Shown: positions 25,531-34,784, counted from the first letter of the stretch. The stretch is DNA of 64,000 bases from Bernardetia sp. (GCA_020630575.1 JAHDBD010000002.1:186001-250000); one strand, 5' to 3'. Notes: generated by a model not told the origin, from the letters alone. A program made the numbers and translations.

Positions 25531-26076
25531 TTGAATAACAAATATATTTTTAAATCACAAAGATTAGGTTTCAGAAATTGGAAAGATTCTGATACAAAAA
25601 ATCTGTTTGCTCTCAACTCTGATAAAGATGTAATGGAATTTTTCCCTTATTTGCCTTCTTTAGAACAAACAAAGGACTTTATAGAAAGAATGACAACTCA
25701 GTTTGAAAATAATGGCTTTTGCTATTTTGCTGTTGATAAAATGGAAACAGAAGAGTTTGTTGGCTTTATCGGAATTGCAAAACAGACTTTTGAAGCTGAT
25801 TTCACGCCTTGTATAGATATTGGTTGGCGATTAGATAAAAAATACTGGAACAAAGGTTATGCAAGTGAAGGCGCAAAACGCTCTTTGGAGTTTGCTTTTA
25901 ATGATATAAAATTAGAATCTATAAAAGCAGTAGCACCAAAAATAAATCTAAAATCTAGAAAAGTAATGGAAAAAATTGGAATGAAATACGTAAAAGATTT
26001 CAAACACCCAGCTTTACAAAATGATAAACGATTAGAAACTTGTGTTCTTTATGAGATAAATAAAGAGGATTTTTAG
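25531..26076 (+). CDS. GNAT-family N-acetyltransferase (RimJ/RimL-like)
   Basis: 181 residues from a TTG at 25531. The open frame extends further upstream into the ferredoxin gene on the other strand, but that extension is not conserved-looking, and the fold begins at FKSQRLGFRNWKDSDTKNLF. GNAT motifs follow: a substrate strand (GWRLDKKYWNKGYASEGAKRSLE, acetyl-CoA-binding Q/RxxGxG/A variant WNKGYASEG) and the final IKLESIKAVAPKINLKSRKVMEKIGM. It probably acetylates a small molecule or protein amine. It is followed by a hairpin at 26082-26128. Confidence 0.85.
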   Translation: MNNKYIFKSQRLGFRNWKDSDTKNLFALNSDKDVMEFFPYLPSLEQTKDFIERMTTQFENNGFCYFAVDKMETEEFVGFIGIAKQTFEADFTPCIDIGWRLDKKYWNKGYASEGAKRSLEFAFNDIKLESIKAVAPKINLKSRKVMEKIGMKYVKDFKHPALQNDKRLETCVLYEINKEDF

Positions 26077-26081
26077 ATTTA

Positions 26082-26128
26082 TTTTAGCTATTCGCTCAAG
26101 TTTTGACACTTGAACGAATAGCTAAAAA
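26082..26128. terminator. Bidirectional hairpin between convergent genes
   Basis: Left arm TTTTAGCTATTCGCTCAAG (26082-26100) pairs with CTTGAACGAATAGCTAAAA (26109-26127) with one mismatch and an 8-base loop. It fills the space between the stops at 26076 and 26133. Confidence 0.85.
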
Positions 26129-26132
26129 ATTA

Positions 26133-26552
26133 TTATTTCATTAATACAAGTTCTGTTTCTGCTGGAAGTTTAGTAACATTTCTCATTGTATAGCCTTCAT
26201 CAGTTTTAACAAGTTCGAAAGAAACCTTATCATCTTTTGCTATTTCACTCAAATAAGCAACATTTGATTTGAATGCCATTTTCATAGCACCCATTACTTC
26301 AGGAATTTCTTCATGACTAACCATAACCATAGCATTTCCTTCTGAGTCGGCTGCTGGAATTTCAACAATCATTCCACGAACTTCATAAACTGTTTCTTGG
26401 GGAGTTTCGTCCACCACAATCGTTTCTTCTGTTGGAGTTTCTTCTAAAAGTTCCATTTCTTCAACAGGAGTTTCTTCAGTAGCTTCTGTTTTCTTGGTCT
26501 GACAAGCAAACATAAAAGTAGCTGCAAGAGCTACAAGTGCAATCTTTTTCAT
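26133..26552 (-). CDS. CusF-like copper-binding lipoprotein
   Basis: 139 residues. A lipoprotein signal ends in the lipobox MFAC (Cys at about 16) and is followed by an acidic Glu/Thr/Pro-rich linker (about 20-55). The globular part reads YEVRGMIVEIPAADSEGNAM, then VMVSHEEIPEVMGAMKMAF, then KDDKVSFELVKT. This follows the CusF/copper-binding beta-barrel pattern (VxGxVxxI, H-x-x-I-P, two Met in A-M-x-M, G/D-D-x-V-x-F). His and the two Met residues are the usual Cu(I) ligands; the Trp that caps Cu(I) in E. coli CusF is absent. It probably binds copper in the periplasm. It is monocistronic. Confidence 0.65.
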   Translation of the reverse strand: MKKIALVALAATFMFACQTKKTEATEETPVEEMELLEETPTEETIVVDETPQETVYEVRGMIVEIPAADSEGNAMVMVSHEEIPEVMGAMKMAFKSNVAYLSEIAKDDKVSFELVKTDEGYTMRNVTKLPAETELVLMK

Positions 26553-26644
26553 AAAAAATGAGTTTTGATAAATTTGAATAAGTAAAAGTTGTAAAATCTC
26601 AAACTAAAGTTTGAAAGCACAATTTAATCAAAATATAATTATTC

Positions 26645-27610
26645 TTACTTTTCCTTATTCATTTTCTTTTTATCTTCTTTCTCTAATAGAAAAATAAGCT
26701 CACTGACCAAGTGAGCAGCATTAAAAGAAGCCACCTTCAAAAATTTCTTATACAACTTAGCTGCATTTTCATCAGCCGTATCACTGATACTTCTAATAAC
26801 TACAAATGGAACTCCTTGTTGATAACAAATTTGAGCCACTGCGCCCCCTTCCATCTCAACAGCTTTAGCTTTAAACTCTTTTTCTAAACGATTTTTGAAT
26901 TGTGTTGAAGCCACAAAAACATCTCCTGTTACTATTGTACCTGTATTTACAGTTGGTTTGCGTTTGGCATCATAGGTTCTGATAAATTTTATTCTTGCTT
27001 TTTCTCCTGCTTCTTGTGTTTTGGCAATGAGCAAAGAATCACACGGAAAATACAATGGGTTTGAAGTCTCATCATAATCAAAAGTTTGCCAAACCGTAAT
27101 TCCTTCCGTTGTTAGCTGTCCAAAATCATGTTGTGCTGCTCTATCTCCCACTACAATATCTCCTGGTAAAAGCAATGGGTCAATTCCTCCAGCAATTCCT
27201 GTAAAAATCACTTCTGATGGATTAAAGTGTTCCAATAAAAGAGCTGCTGTCATCGCTGAATTTACTTTACCAATTCCAGATTTTACTACCACTACATCAC
27301 GAGTACGCATTTTGCCTACTGTAAAAGTAACTCCCATAATAACTGTATCTCTTTTTGGATGAACTTTAAGTTTAAATAAATCTACTTCTACTTGCATCGC
27401 TCCAATAACGGCTGTAAAAGGCTTGCGATTCGGATTTTTGAGTTCTTGTTTTTGACGAGCAGAAAGTTCATCTTTCTTACCTTCTTCTACTTTTCCTTCA
27501 ATATCGGAAGCTGTTTGAGCCATAGAGGTAAGAGAAATTATACTAAAAAAACTACACAGAATAACAAAAGCTATTTTAGACAATGACAATAGAGATACTG
27601 ACTTATTCAT
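26645..27610 (-). CDS. Exported 5'-methylthioadenosine/S-adenosylhomocysteine nucleosidase
   Basis: 321 residues. Residues 1-31 form a signal peptide (hydrophobic run ending SMAQ), and the enzyme fold starts at TAVIGAMQVEVDLF, which holds the conserved catalytic-site Glu. Other conserved parts are FTGIAGGIDPLLLPGDIVVGD, AVEMEGGAVAQ (Met-Glu pair binding the ribose) and the catalytic Asp in RSISDTAD. The family cleaves adenine from MTA or SAH and normally is cytoplasmic and about 230 residues. The export signal and the charged 40-residue linker make this a periplasmic or outer-face version. Its likely role is nucleoside scavenging; this is an inference. Confidence 0.88.
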   Translation of the reverse strand: MNKSVSLLSLSKIAFVILCSFFSIISLTSMAQTASDIEGKVEEGKKDELSARQKQELKNPNRKPFTAVIGAMQVEVDLFKLKVHPKRDTVIMGVTFTVGKMRTRDVVVVKSGIGKVNSAMTAALLLEHFNPSEVIFTGIAGGIDPLLLPGDIVVGDRAAQHDFGQLTTEGITVWQTFDYDETSNPLYFPCDSLLIAKTQEAGEKARIKFIRTYDAKRKPTVNTGTIVTGDVFVASTQFKNRLEKEFKAKAVEMEGGAVAQICYQQGVPFVVIRSISDTADENAAKLYKKFLKVASFNAAHLVSELIFLLEKEDKKKMNKEK

Positions 27611-28079
27611 ACAATTAATTAGGGTCTATTTTATAAAAAACAAAAGATGCTACAAATTAAGCAACTTTTTTATAAACATACTTAAAAATATAACTACGAA
27701 CAAAAACCTAGCAAATCATAAAACTGTCATTTTATTAGCCTATATATACAAGTATATATTCGACAAACGAATAAAAAAACTACATAAGGATACAGAACAT
27801 CAAAATAAGTTAAAGCAAGTTAAAGCTAATTTATTTCTGTAAACTAAATAGGGGAAAGCAAACTTATAGTTCGTCAAAGACTTAAATGAAGAGAAAAATT
27901 ACTTTGTATGATTACCTTAAAATTAATTTTATTGACTTAGGTTAATAAAACAATTAGAAAAGCAACTTTTACAAACAAACCTGCATCTTTTTCATTTGTA
28001 ATACAGACCTTCCGAAATAAAAAAAACAAACACACTATTCACTAAATCAATTACCTTTCTCAACTTACTTTTTAATTTT
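27611..28079. other. 469-base intergenic region with no recognised feature
   Basis: AT-rich space between divergent genes (MTA/SAH nucleosidase and a TonB receptor). It must hold both promoters, but I find no complete TTTG-N19-TAnnTTTG match. No hairpin with a T-run or open frame was noticed. Confidence 0.4.
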
Positions 28080-30482
28080 ATGAAACAATATACTACGCAT
28101 TTTTTATGCGTTCTGTACACCGTGTTTTTAACTTTTATTTTTTCTCCTACAGCTCTTTTTGCACAACAAGACAGCCGTTATACATTAAGTGGCAAAATTA
28201 GAGATGCAGCCAATGGAGAAGAACTTATTGGAGCAACTGTTTTGGTAGAAAATATGCCTGGAACAGGTGCAGTTGCTAACGAATATGGTTTTTATTCTTT
28301 GACACTTCCAACAGCAAAATATAGAGTTTTGGTTTCCTATATTGGCTTTGAAAATCAAATTTTTGAAGTAGACTTGACCAAAGATATTACTCTGAATATA
28401 GAAATGAGTGAAGCCAAAGACCTAAAAGAAGTTGTCATCACAGGGGAGCGTGAGGCTGATGCAAATGTAACAGAGGTACAGATGAGTACACAAATATTAG
28501 AAGTAGAACAAGTCAAAAAACTTCCTGCTCTTTTAGGAGAAGTTGATGTTTTGCGCACACTTACACTTTTACCTGGGGTTCAGAGTGCAGGAGAAGGAAC
28601 AGGAGGAATTTTTGTTCGGGGTGGTGCAAACGACCAAAACCTAATTCTTTTAGATGATGCACCCGTTTATAATGCTTCTCACTTATTAGGCTTTTTCTCT
28701 GTCTTTAACTCTGATGCCATAAAAAGTGTAAAACTCTATAAAGGTGGAATTCCTGCACAATATGGAGGACGTTTGTCTTCTATTATTGATATTAGAATGA
28801 AAAATGGCAATAACAAAAAATTCAATGCTTCTGGTGGAATTGGAACAGTATCTAGTCGTTTGACGGTTGAAGCACCAATTAATGAAAAAAGTTCATTTAT
28901 TTTATCAGGTCGCAGAACTTACGCCGACCAATTTTTGAGATTTGCTAAAGATACAGCATTGAGAGAAAACAAATTATATTTTTATGATTTTAATGCTAAA
29001 GCAAATTATGAAATTTCGGATAAAGACCGTATTTATTTATCAGGTTATTTTGGTAGAGATGTGTTTAAGTTTGGAGAAGGTTTTGGGCTAAATTGGGGAA
29101 ATGGCACAGCTACTTTGCGTTGGAATCATATTTTCAATCAAAAATTATTCTTAAATACAACTGCGATTTATAGTAATTTTAATTATGGATTTGAAGTAAA
29201 TGATGGCGCACAAAACTTTACTTGGGATTCTGGAATTACGGATTATTCAGTCAAATTAGATTTTGATTATTTTATCAATCCTAAAAATACCATGACTTTC
29301 GGAACAGAAAATATTTATCATCATTTTAATCCAACAGAAATAAAACCCCAAAACGATGAGTCTATTTTTAATACATTCAAACTAACTGATAAATTTGCTT
29401 TCGAAAATGCTTTTTATGTAGCTAATGAACAAAAACTAGGTAGTAAATTTATACTTCAATACGGCTTACGTTTTTCTATGTTCCAAAATGTCGGAAAAAC
29501 AGAAGAATATGAATACGCAGAAGGGCAACCAAAAAGTGATGCAAACATTACAGATACACTCCGTTATGATAAACTTGAAGCCTATAGTTTCTATGCAGGT
29601 TTTGAGCCTCGTTTAGCTGTAAATTATAAAATCAATGAAAAATCAGCTATAAAAGCATCATATAATCGTACTCGTCAGTATCTACAAACTGTTTCTCCAA
29701 ATACGGCAGCTCTTCCTTTTGACCGTTGGATTCCGACAAACAAGCACATTGACCCACAACTTTCTGACCAAGTGGCACTCGGTTTTTTCCAAAACTTTGC
29801 TGACAACAAATGGGAAGCATCAGTAGAGGGTTATTACAAATATATGCAAAATCAGATTGATGTTAGAGATGGAGAAGATTTATTATTGAATGACAATATT
29901 GAGGAAGCTCTTGCAGCAGGCGATGCTTGGTCGTATGGTTTAGAACTTTATGTAAAGAAAAATTATGGTAAAACAACAGGCTGGATTAGCTATACACTTT
30001 CTACTACTCAGCGTCAGATTGAAGAGATTAACTTAGGAAATGCTTATAGTCCTCGTTATAATCGTCCTCATAATTTAGCCGTCATTATTGCTCACCAGTT
30101 TTCACCTAGAGTTACTCTAGCAGGTAATTTCATCTTTACTTCAGGTGCTGCTGTTACTTTCCCTGTCGGAAGATATAAAGTAGGAAATAGTGTAGTAGAT
30201 TATTATGAGTCAGGAAAACGTAATAATAGTCGTTTGCCTGATTATCATAGAGCTGATATTTCCCTTACTATTGATGGAAAACAACGTAGAAACTGGAAAG
30301 GAAGTTGGAATTTTTCTATCTATAATTTCTATAATCGTAAAAATGCGTTTTCTATCTATTTTAGAGAAAAACAAGATGCAAATGAAGAAGGAACAGGAGA
30401 GTATGAGGCTGTCCAAACTACCCTTTTCGGAATTATTCCTTCTATTACTTACAATTTTAAATTTTCTTTTGATAAAAAATAA
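28080..30482 (+). CDS. TonB-dependent receptor paired with a DUF4249 lipoprotein
   Basis: 800 residues. A signal peptide (about 1-29, ending LFAQ) is followed by a carboxypeptidase-regulatory-like domain (about 34-115; LSGKIRDAANGEELIGATV). The plug domain is about 140-245 (LLPGVQSAGEGTGGIFVRGG, GFFSVFNSDAIKSVKLYKGG, PAQYGGRLSSIIDIRMKNG). A beta barrel runs to the C-terminus (IIPSITYNFKFSFDKK). This plug type, with the PGVQS and RGG motifs, is the one that pairs with DUF4249 proteins, and such a gene follows 52 bases on. The ligand is unknown. A hairpin at 30490-30521 lies between the two genes and could set their ratio. Confidence 0.92.
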   Translation: MKQYTTHFLCVLYTVFLTFIFSPTALFAQQDSRYTLSGKIRDAANGEELIGATVLVENMPGTGAVANEYGFYSLTLPTAKYRVLVSYIGFENQIFEVDLTKDITLNIEMSEAKDLKEVVITGEREADANVTEVQMSTQILEVEQVKKLPALLGEVDVLRTLTLLPGVQSAGEGTGGIFVRGGANDQNLILLDDAPVYNASHLLGFFSVFNSDAIKSVKLYKGGIPAQYGGRLSSIIDIRMKNGNNKKFNASGGIGTVSSRLTVEAPINEKSSFILSGRRTYADQFLRFAKDTALRENKLYFYDFNAKANYEISDKDRIYLSGYFGRDVFKFGEGFGLNWGNGTATLRWNHIFNQKLFLNTTAIYSNFNYGFEVNDGAQNFTWDSGITDYSVKLDFDYFINPKNTMTFGTENIYHHFNPTEIKPQNDESIFNTFKLTDKFAFENAFYVANEQKLGSKFILQYGLRFSMFQNVGKTEEYEYAEGQPKSDANITDTLRYDKLEAYSFYAGFEPRLAVNYKINEKSAIKASYNRTRQYLQTVSPNTAALPFDRWIPTNKHIDPQLSDQVALGFFQNFADNKWEASVEGYYKYMQNQIDVRDGEDLLLNDNIEEALAAGDAWSYGLELYVKKNYGKTTGWISYTLSTTQRQIEEINLGNAYSPRYNRPHNLAVIIAHQFSPRVTLAGNFIFTSGAAVTFPVGRYKVGNSVVDYYESGKRNNSRLPDYHRADISLTIDGKQRRNWKGSWNFSIYNFYNRKNAFSIYFREKQDANEEGTGEYEAVQTTLFGIIPSITYNFKFSFDKK

Positions 30483-30489
30483 ACTTTAA

Positions 30490-30521
30490 ACACCCTAACG
30501 ATTTCGAAATCCTTAGGGTGT
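30490..30521 (+). repeat. Palindromic hairpin between receptor and DUF4249 genes
   Basis: ACACCCTAA (30490-30498) pairs with TTAGGGTGT (30513-30521), and an inner perfect palindrome GATTTCGAAATC (30500-30511) continues the stem after a C-C mismatch. There is no T-run after it, so it is more likely an mRNA-stabilising or attenuating hairpin, or a dispersed palindromic element, than a full terminator. Confidence 0.6.
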
Positions 30522-30534
30522 AAATTCATCTATT

Positions 30535-31374
30535 ATGAAAAATATATCATTTTTAAATAAAGCATTTACTCTGCTTTTTATTTTAATTGCTTTTTCTTCG
30601 TGTGAAGAAGTAATTGACTTATCTCTCAAAGGTGCAGAATCTCCCGCTCTAATTGTTGAAGCAGAAGTTGTCGATGTAAAAGGCTATTCTTTTGTTAGAT
30701 TAGGCGAAACCTTAGATTATTATGACCCAAAAGAAGAGCCAAAAGTATCGGGTGCAATCGTTTCGGTAACTGACCAAGATGGCAATAAAATGGACTTTTT
30801 GGAAAATAATGAAGAAGCTGGACTCTATTTGCCACAAGACCCAGAATATAAAGGAGTTGTAGGAAATACATATAATTTGCTCATCGAATACAAAGGAAAT
30901 ACGTTTACTTCAGAGAGTAAAATATATCGTGTAACAGGTATAGATTCTTTACAAATTCGTTTTGTTCCTGAAAGTCGTTTCCAAGATGAAGGTTATTATC
31001 TGTATTTTTATGCCAAAGAACCACAAGATACACAGGACTATTATTTTTGGAGAAATTATAAAAATGACACACTTAATTATGAAGATGCAGGCGACTTAAT
31101 TTTTGCTAGTGATCAAGGAATCGGAGAAAATATAGATGGACTACAATTTCCATTTATTTATGAGGCTGGAGATACAGTGCGCTTAGAACAGTATTCTATC
31201 ACAAAAGAAACCTATGATTATTATAATGACCTCACAACAGTAGTATTTAATGATGGTGGTCTTTTTAGTCCACCTCCTGTTAATCCAAGAACAAACATAA
31301 AAGGGGAAAATGTGTTAGGTGTTTTTATGACTTCCTCTATGATTTCAGAAATAATTTATGTTCCCAAGGAATAA
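30535..31374 (+). CDS. DUF4249-family lipoprotein
   Basis: 279 residues. A signal peptide ends at the lipobox FSSC (Cys at about 23), followed by EEVIDLSLKGAESPALIVEAEV, the standard start of DUF4249 proteins. A beta-rich body contains SGAIVSVTDQDGNK and VGNTYNLLIEYKG, then a domain rich in aromatic residues and the closing GVFMTSSMISEIIYV. In Bacteroidota these surface lipoproteins are encoded next to TonB receptors of the type found just upstream and are thought to help capture the ligand. The two genes are almost certainly co-transcribed. Confidence 0.85.
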   Translation: MKNISFLNKAFTLLFILIAFSSCEEVIDLSLKGAESPALIVEAEVVDVKGYSFVRLGETLDYYDPKEEPKVSGAIVSVTDQDGNKMDFLENNEEAGLYLPQDPEYKGVVGNTYNLLIEYKGNTFTSESKIYRVTGIDSLQIRFVPESRFQDEGYYLYFYAKEPQDTQDYYFWRNYKNDTLNYEDAGDLIFASDQGIGENIDGLQFPFIYEAGDTVRLEQYSITKETYDYYNDLTTVVFNDGGLFSPPPVNPRTNIKGENVLGVFMTSSMISEIIYVPKE

Positions 31375-31577
31375 TTAAACGAAAAATAGAGAACAAGTAA
31401 TAAGACAAAATAAAAAACTACTAGAACTGATTAGCAAGTGACTTTTATTATTTTTAAGAGAAAATACAAATATTATCAAAATGTATTATTCTGTAATTTT
31501 ATACAAATCACTCGCTAATCATTTTTGGCTACTTAGAATAAATTAATATATTTATTTCATACTTTTGACTTTCTTTT

Positions 31578-31615
31578 AACTGGTTACTGATGACTAGTAA
31601 CTGATAACTGATAAA
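31578..31615. repeat. Intergenic TGATAACTG-type repeat
   Basis: A run of overlapping units (ACTGGTTACTGATGACTAG, TAACTGATAACTGATAA) directly before the start codon at 31619. Similar units lie at 35661-35690 (AATCAGTTACCAGTTATCAG) and 11420-11434. Short repeats of this kind are frequent between genes in AT-rich Bacteroidota. Confidence 0.5.
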
Positions 31616-31618
31616 AAA

Positions 31619-32272
31619 ATGCGTTTTCAACCTTATCCCCATAAAAGTGGCAAAATTGTTCGATGGCTTTTTCCACGCCTATTATGGTTTAAGCCTTCCG
31701 AAAAACCAACTATTTACTTGACTTTCGATGATGGTCCTATTCCAGAAATTACCGAGAATGTATTAACTATTTTAGAAAAATTTGAAGCAAAAGCTACTTT
31801 TTTTTGTATTGGAGATAATGTAATCAAACACCCACATATTTTCAAAAAAATTGTAGAAGCTGGACACTCAATAGGCAATCATACTCACAATCATTTAAAT
31901 GGTTGGAAGAACGAAAATGAAATTTATTATGAAAATATAAATAAATGTAAAAAAACTATCTTAGAAGAATATTCTAATTTAGAACTCTTTGAGCAAGTTT
32001 CTTTGTTTCGTCCTCCCTATGGAAAACTAACTCCTGAGCAGTTTCAAAAAATTTCCACGGAATATCAAGTCGTCATGTGGGACGTTCTGACAGGTGACTT
32101 TGATAAATTTCTTTCTCGTAAAATATGCCTTCAAAAATCTATTGAATGTACCGAATCAGGTTCTATTGTTACCTTTCATGACAGTATAAAAGCTGCAAAA
32201 AATATGCTTTATACTTTGCCTCGTTATTTAGAACATTTTTCTGAAAAAGGTTTTGTTTTTGAAAGATTGTGA
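31619..32272 (+). CDS. NodB-type polysaccharide deacetylase
   Basis: 217 residues. The NodB motifs are clear: TFDDGP (Asp37-Asp38), the metal-binding His pair in GNHTHNHL (His88 and His92), the RPPYGK motif, MWDVLTGDFD and FHDS near the end. Such enzymes remove N-acetyl groups from chitooligosaccharides, peptidoglycan or other glycans using a divalent metal. There is no clear signal peptide, though the hydrophobic IVRWLFPRLLWF segment at about 13-24 could act as a short membrane anchor. The neighbours do not reveal the substrate. It is a single-gene unit. Confidence 0.9.
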   Translation: MRFQPYPHKSGKIVRWLFPRLLWFKPSEKPTIYLTFDDGPIPEITENVLTILEKFEAKATFFCIGDNVIKHPHIFKKIVEAGHSIGNHTHNHLNGWKNENEIYYENINKCKKTILEEYSNLELFEQVSLFRPPYGKLTPEQFQKISTEYQVVMWDVLTGDFDKFLSRKICLQKSIECTESGSIVTFHDSIKAAKNMLYTLPRYLEHFSEKGFVFERL

Positions 32273-32414
32273 TGATAAATGTATTTTAAAATAAATATTT
32301 TCTATTTTATTTAAAAAATCTAAAAACTTATCTGATAAAGCAACTTAGTAATTAAATAATGTATCTAGTATCTGAAAAAATTCACTAAAACTAAATACAA
32401 TTTAATTTACATTC

Positions 32415-32993
32415 ATGAAAAATCACTTTTTTTTCGTTTCACTTTTAATTGCTTTTAATCTTTTATCAACCCATCTGAAAGCACAAGACTCTTTACAATT
32501 CATTCCCAAAATAGAAATTGGATTAATACAAGGAATTGGATTAGGTTTTGAGATTCCGTTAAGTCAAAAATCTGTATTTGAAATTGGTGCTGGCGTAGGT
32601 AGTGGTTATACTATTTTTGAAAATGAATTTGAGAATACGTGGGCGATTGCTCAACCTGCTTTTTATGCTCAAGCTAAATACAAACTTTATTACAACAGAC
32701 AAAAGAGACTAGACAAAGGAAAATCTGTCTTGAATAATAGTGGTAATTATGTAGGTTTTCGCTTTAAATATGCTTCAAGAGAATTAAGTCCAGATAATTT
32801 AGATGGCTTAAATATATATCAATTTCATAAAGTTACACTTTTTGATGTTCATTGGGGGATTCAAAGATCTATGGGAAAACGTTTTTTATTTAATCTCAAT
32901 TTAGGTTTAGGATATGGATATGATTGGGATTTAGAGAATGGTATGATTTATCCTGCTGGAGATGTGCGCTTTGCTTACAAACTTTGGAAATAA
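32415..32993 (+). CDS. Small outer-membrane beta-barrel protein
   Basis: 192 residues. A signal peptide ends near LKAQ (about 24). The rest alternates polar and aromatic residues in strand-like segments (EIGLIQGIGLGFEIPL, FEIGAGVGSGYTIF, FLFNLNLGLGYGYDW) and ends with DVRFAYKLWK. This is the pattern of an 8-stranded outer-membrane barrel, like DUF3575 or OmpW-sized proteins. No specific function can be stated. A terminator follows at 33015-33059. Confidence 0.6.
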   Translation: MKNHFFFVSLLIAFNLLSTHLKAQDSLQFIPKIEIGLIQGIGLGFEIPLSQKSVFEIGAGVGSGYTIFENEFENTWAIAQPAFYAQAKYKLYYNRQKRLDKGKSVLNNSGNYVGFRFKYASRELSPDNLDGLNIYQFHKVTLFDVHWGIQRSMGKRFLFNLNLGLGYGYDWDLENGMIYPAGDVRFAYKLWK

Positions 32994-33014
32994 TAATAAT
33001 CTTATACTAAAATA

Positions 33015-33059
33015 AAAAAATGAGATACATTTCTATAAAAGAAATATATCTCATTTTTA
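33015..33059. terminator. Bidirectional terminator between an OMP gene and rpsC
   Basis: Arms AAAAATGAGATACATTTC (33016-33033) and GAAATATATCTCATTTTT (33041-33058) form an 18-bp stem with one mismatch and a 7-base loop. A- and T-rich ends serve both strands. It would end the ribosomal operon just after rpsC. Confidence 0.85.
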
Positions 33060-33107
33060 GTATATCAGAAACTGTGTTGTTAGTTTAAGAAATTGATAAA
33101 CCTAAAT

Positions 33108-33995
33108 TTATCTTTTTCCACCACCTCCACCACCACGGTTATTTCCACCACCAGAGTTTCCACCACGGTTGTTTCCACCACCACGATTGTTTCCACCTCT
33201 AGAGTCTCCACCACCTTCGTTTCTGTCATTGCGATTTCCACCACGACGGTTTCCACCACGATCATTTCTGTCATTACGGTTTCCACCACGACGATTGCCA
33301 CGGTCATTTCCACCACGTCCACCACTACGTTCTTGTTTTTCAGCAAGAGCAGCAGGAGATAAATCTTGCTTTCCGTAAAGCTGACCTTTATAGATCCATA
33401 CTTTGATACCTATTTTTCCATAAATAGTATTTGCTTCACTGATAGCATAATCAATATCTGCACGAAGTGTGTGAAGAGGCGTGCTTCCTTCTTTATAAAG
33501 TTCTACACGAGCCATCTCAGCACCACCCAAACGACCAGCCAATTTGACTTTGATACCTTCTGCTCCAGCACGCATAGCAGCTTGAATCGCTTGTTTCATT
33601 GCACGACGGTGTGACATACGAGCTTCTAATTGTTGAGCAATATTTTCACCTACCAAACGAGCATCCATTTCAGGGCGTTTGATTTCGAAGATATTGATTT
33701 GTACTTCTTTCGAAGTCAATTTTTGAAGTTCGTTTTTGAGGTTATCAACCTCTTTACCTTCACGTCCGATTACTACGCCAGGGCGAGATGTATGAACAGT
33801 AACGGTAATGCGCTTGAGTGTACGTTCGATGATAATTTTAGAAATACCACCACGTTGAATTCTAGCACGGATATATTTACGAATTTTTTCGTCTTCTACG
33901 AGCTTATCTGCGAAAGTTTTGCCACCGTACCAGTTTGAGTCCCAGCCTTTAACAATACCCAAGCGAAAGCCAACAGGATTTACTTTTTGTCCCAT
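33108..33995 (-). CDS. rpsC: 30S ribosomal protein S3 with RGG-rich C-terminal tail
   Basis: 295 residues; typical S3 is about 210-240. Residues 1-221 are a normal S3: [14 protein letters not shown] start, KH domain with [12 protein letters not shown], and [17 protein letters not shown] and [13 protein letters not shown] in the C-terminal domain. From about residue 222 there is a 74-residue low-complexity tail of Gly, Arg, Asn and Asp with eight RGG units, ending GGGGGGKR. S3 lines the mRNA entry channel and has RNA-helicase activity with S4 and S5. RGG tails bind RNA in other proteins, so an added RNA-binding role is possible. The gene is 11 bases after rplV and is the last of this ribosomal block. 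Confidence 0.96.
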   Translation of the reverse strand: MGQKVNPVGFRLGIVKGWDSNWYGGKTFADKLVEDEKIRKYIRARIQRGGISKIIIERTLKRITVTVHTSRPGVVIGREGKEVDNLKNELQKLTSKEVQINIFEIKRPEMDARLVGENIAQQLEARMSHRRAMKQAIQAAMRAGAEGIKVKLAGRLGGAEMARVELYKEGSTPLHTLRADIDYAISEANTIYGKIGIKVWIYKGQLYGKQDLSPAALAEKQERSGGRGGNDRGNRRGGNRNDRNDRGGNRRGGNRNDRNEGGGDSRGGNNRGGGNNRGGNSGGGNNRGGGGGGKR

Positions 33996-34006
33996 AGTGT
34001 TAGTTT

Positions 34007-34453
34007 TTAGTTATCTTGGTTTGATTTGTCGTTTGATTCCAAAGCCTCTGCTGCTTGCTCTGCTGCCTGATTCGCAATCGATTCAGTCATGTCTGCAAGT
34101 GAAGCACCTTCTGATGGTAATCCCACAACAAGTGTAATGTGGTTAGAACGCTTACGTACACGGTGAGCACGTCCTTGAGGAGCTGGCTGAATGCGTTTAA
34201 GCATTTTACCACCATCAACAAAAACAGTTTTTACAACTAAGCTACCAATTTCGTTAGCGAAATCTTCGTGTTTAACTTCCCAGTTGGCTACTGCCGAGAG
34301 AAGTAATTTTTCCATATAACGAGCACCAATTTTGGGCTCAAATTTTAACATATTTATTGCAGAACTTACTTTTTTCCCACGAATCATATCAGCGACTAAG
34401 CGCATCTTGCGTGGAGATGTAGGTACGTTCTGTAATTTAGCAACAGCTTCCAT
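34007..34453 (-). CDS. rplV: 50S ribosomal protein L22
   Basis: 148 residues. The L22 fold ([51 protein letters not shown], the hairpin that lines the peptide exit tunnel) is followed by a C-terminal extension of about 30 residues rich in Ala, Glu and Asn, as in other Bacteroidota L22 proteins. It lies between rpsS (47 bases upstream) and rpsC (11 bases downstream). Confidence 0.98.
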   Translation of the reverse strand: MEAVAKLQNVPTSPRKMRLVADMIRGKKVSSAINMLKFEPKIGARYMEKLLLSAVANWEVKHEDFANEIGSLVVKTVFVDGGKMLKRIQPAPQGRAHRVRKRSNHITLVVGLPSEGASLADMTESIANQAAEQAAEALESNDKSNQDN

Positions 34454-34500
34454 TAATTAGTTGTTTAGAAAGATGAAACAAAATAAAAAAAACGACTACC

Positions 34501-34782
34501 TTACTTCTTACCACGCTTATCTTTCTTAGCAATATGCCCACGAAAGTTACGAGTAGGTGCAAATTCACCTAATTTATGACCAACCATGTTGTCAGTTACA
34601 TAAACAGGGATAAATTTGTTGCCGTTATGAACAGCGAAAGTATGTCCGATAAAGTCTGGAGAAATCATAGAACGGCGAGACCAAGTCTTTACAACGGTCT
34701 TCTTGCCAGTCTGCTCTAAAGCAGCTACTTTTTTCTCTAAGCGATAGTCTATATAGGGACCTTTTCTGAGTGAACGAGCCAT
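34501..34782 (-). CDS. rpsS: 30S ribosomal protein S19
   Basis: 93 residues, normal length. [41 protein letters not shown] and [16 protein letters not shown] are diagnostic of S19, which contacts S13 in the small-subunit head. It starts two bases after the rplB stop codon. Confidence 0.98.
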   Translation of the reverse strand: MARSLRKGPYIDYRLEKKVAALEQTGKKTVVKTWSRRSMISPDFIGHTFAVHNGNKFIPVYVTDNMVGHKLGEFAPTRNFRGHIAKKDKRGKK

Positions 34783-34784
34783 AA

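Noticed and set aside
33108-33330. Repeated units in the rpsC tail that look like a repeat array
   Set aside because: The units are 6-18 bases, imperfect and in the coding frame; there are no equal spacers, so it is not a CRISPR array.
33080-33378. Several open frames on both strands across the 3' end of rpsC (low-complexity Val/Thr or Ser/Thr or Pro/Arg products)
   Set aside because: They are shadows of the repetitive RGG-coding tail, which has no stops in other frames. The S3 frame is continuous and starts with clear S3 sequence.
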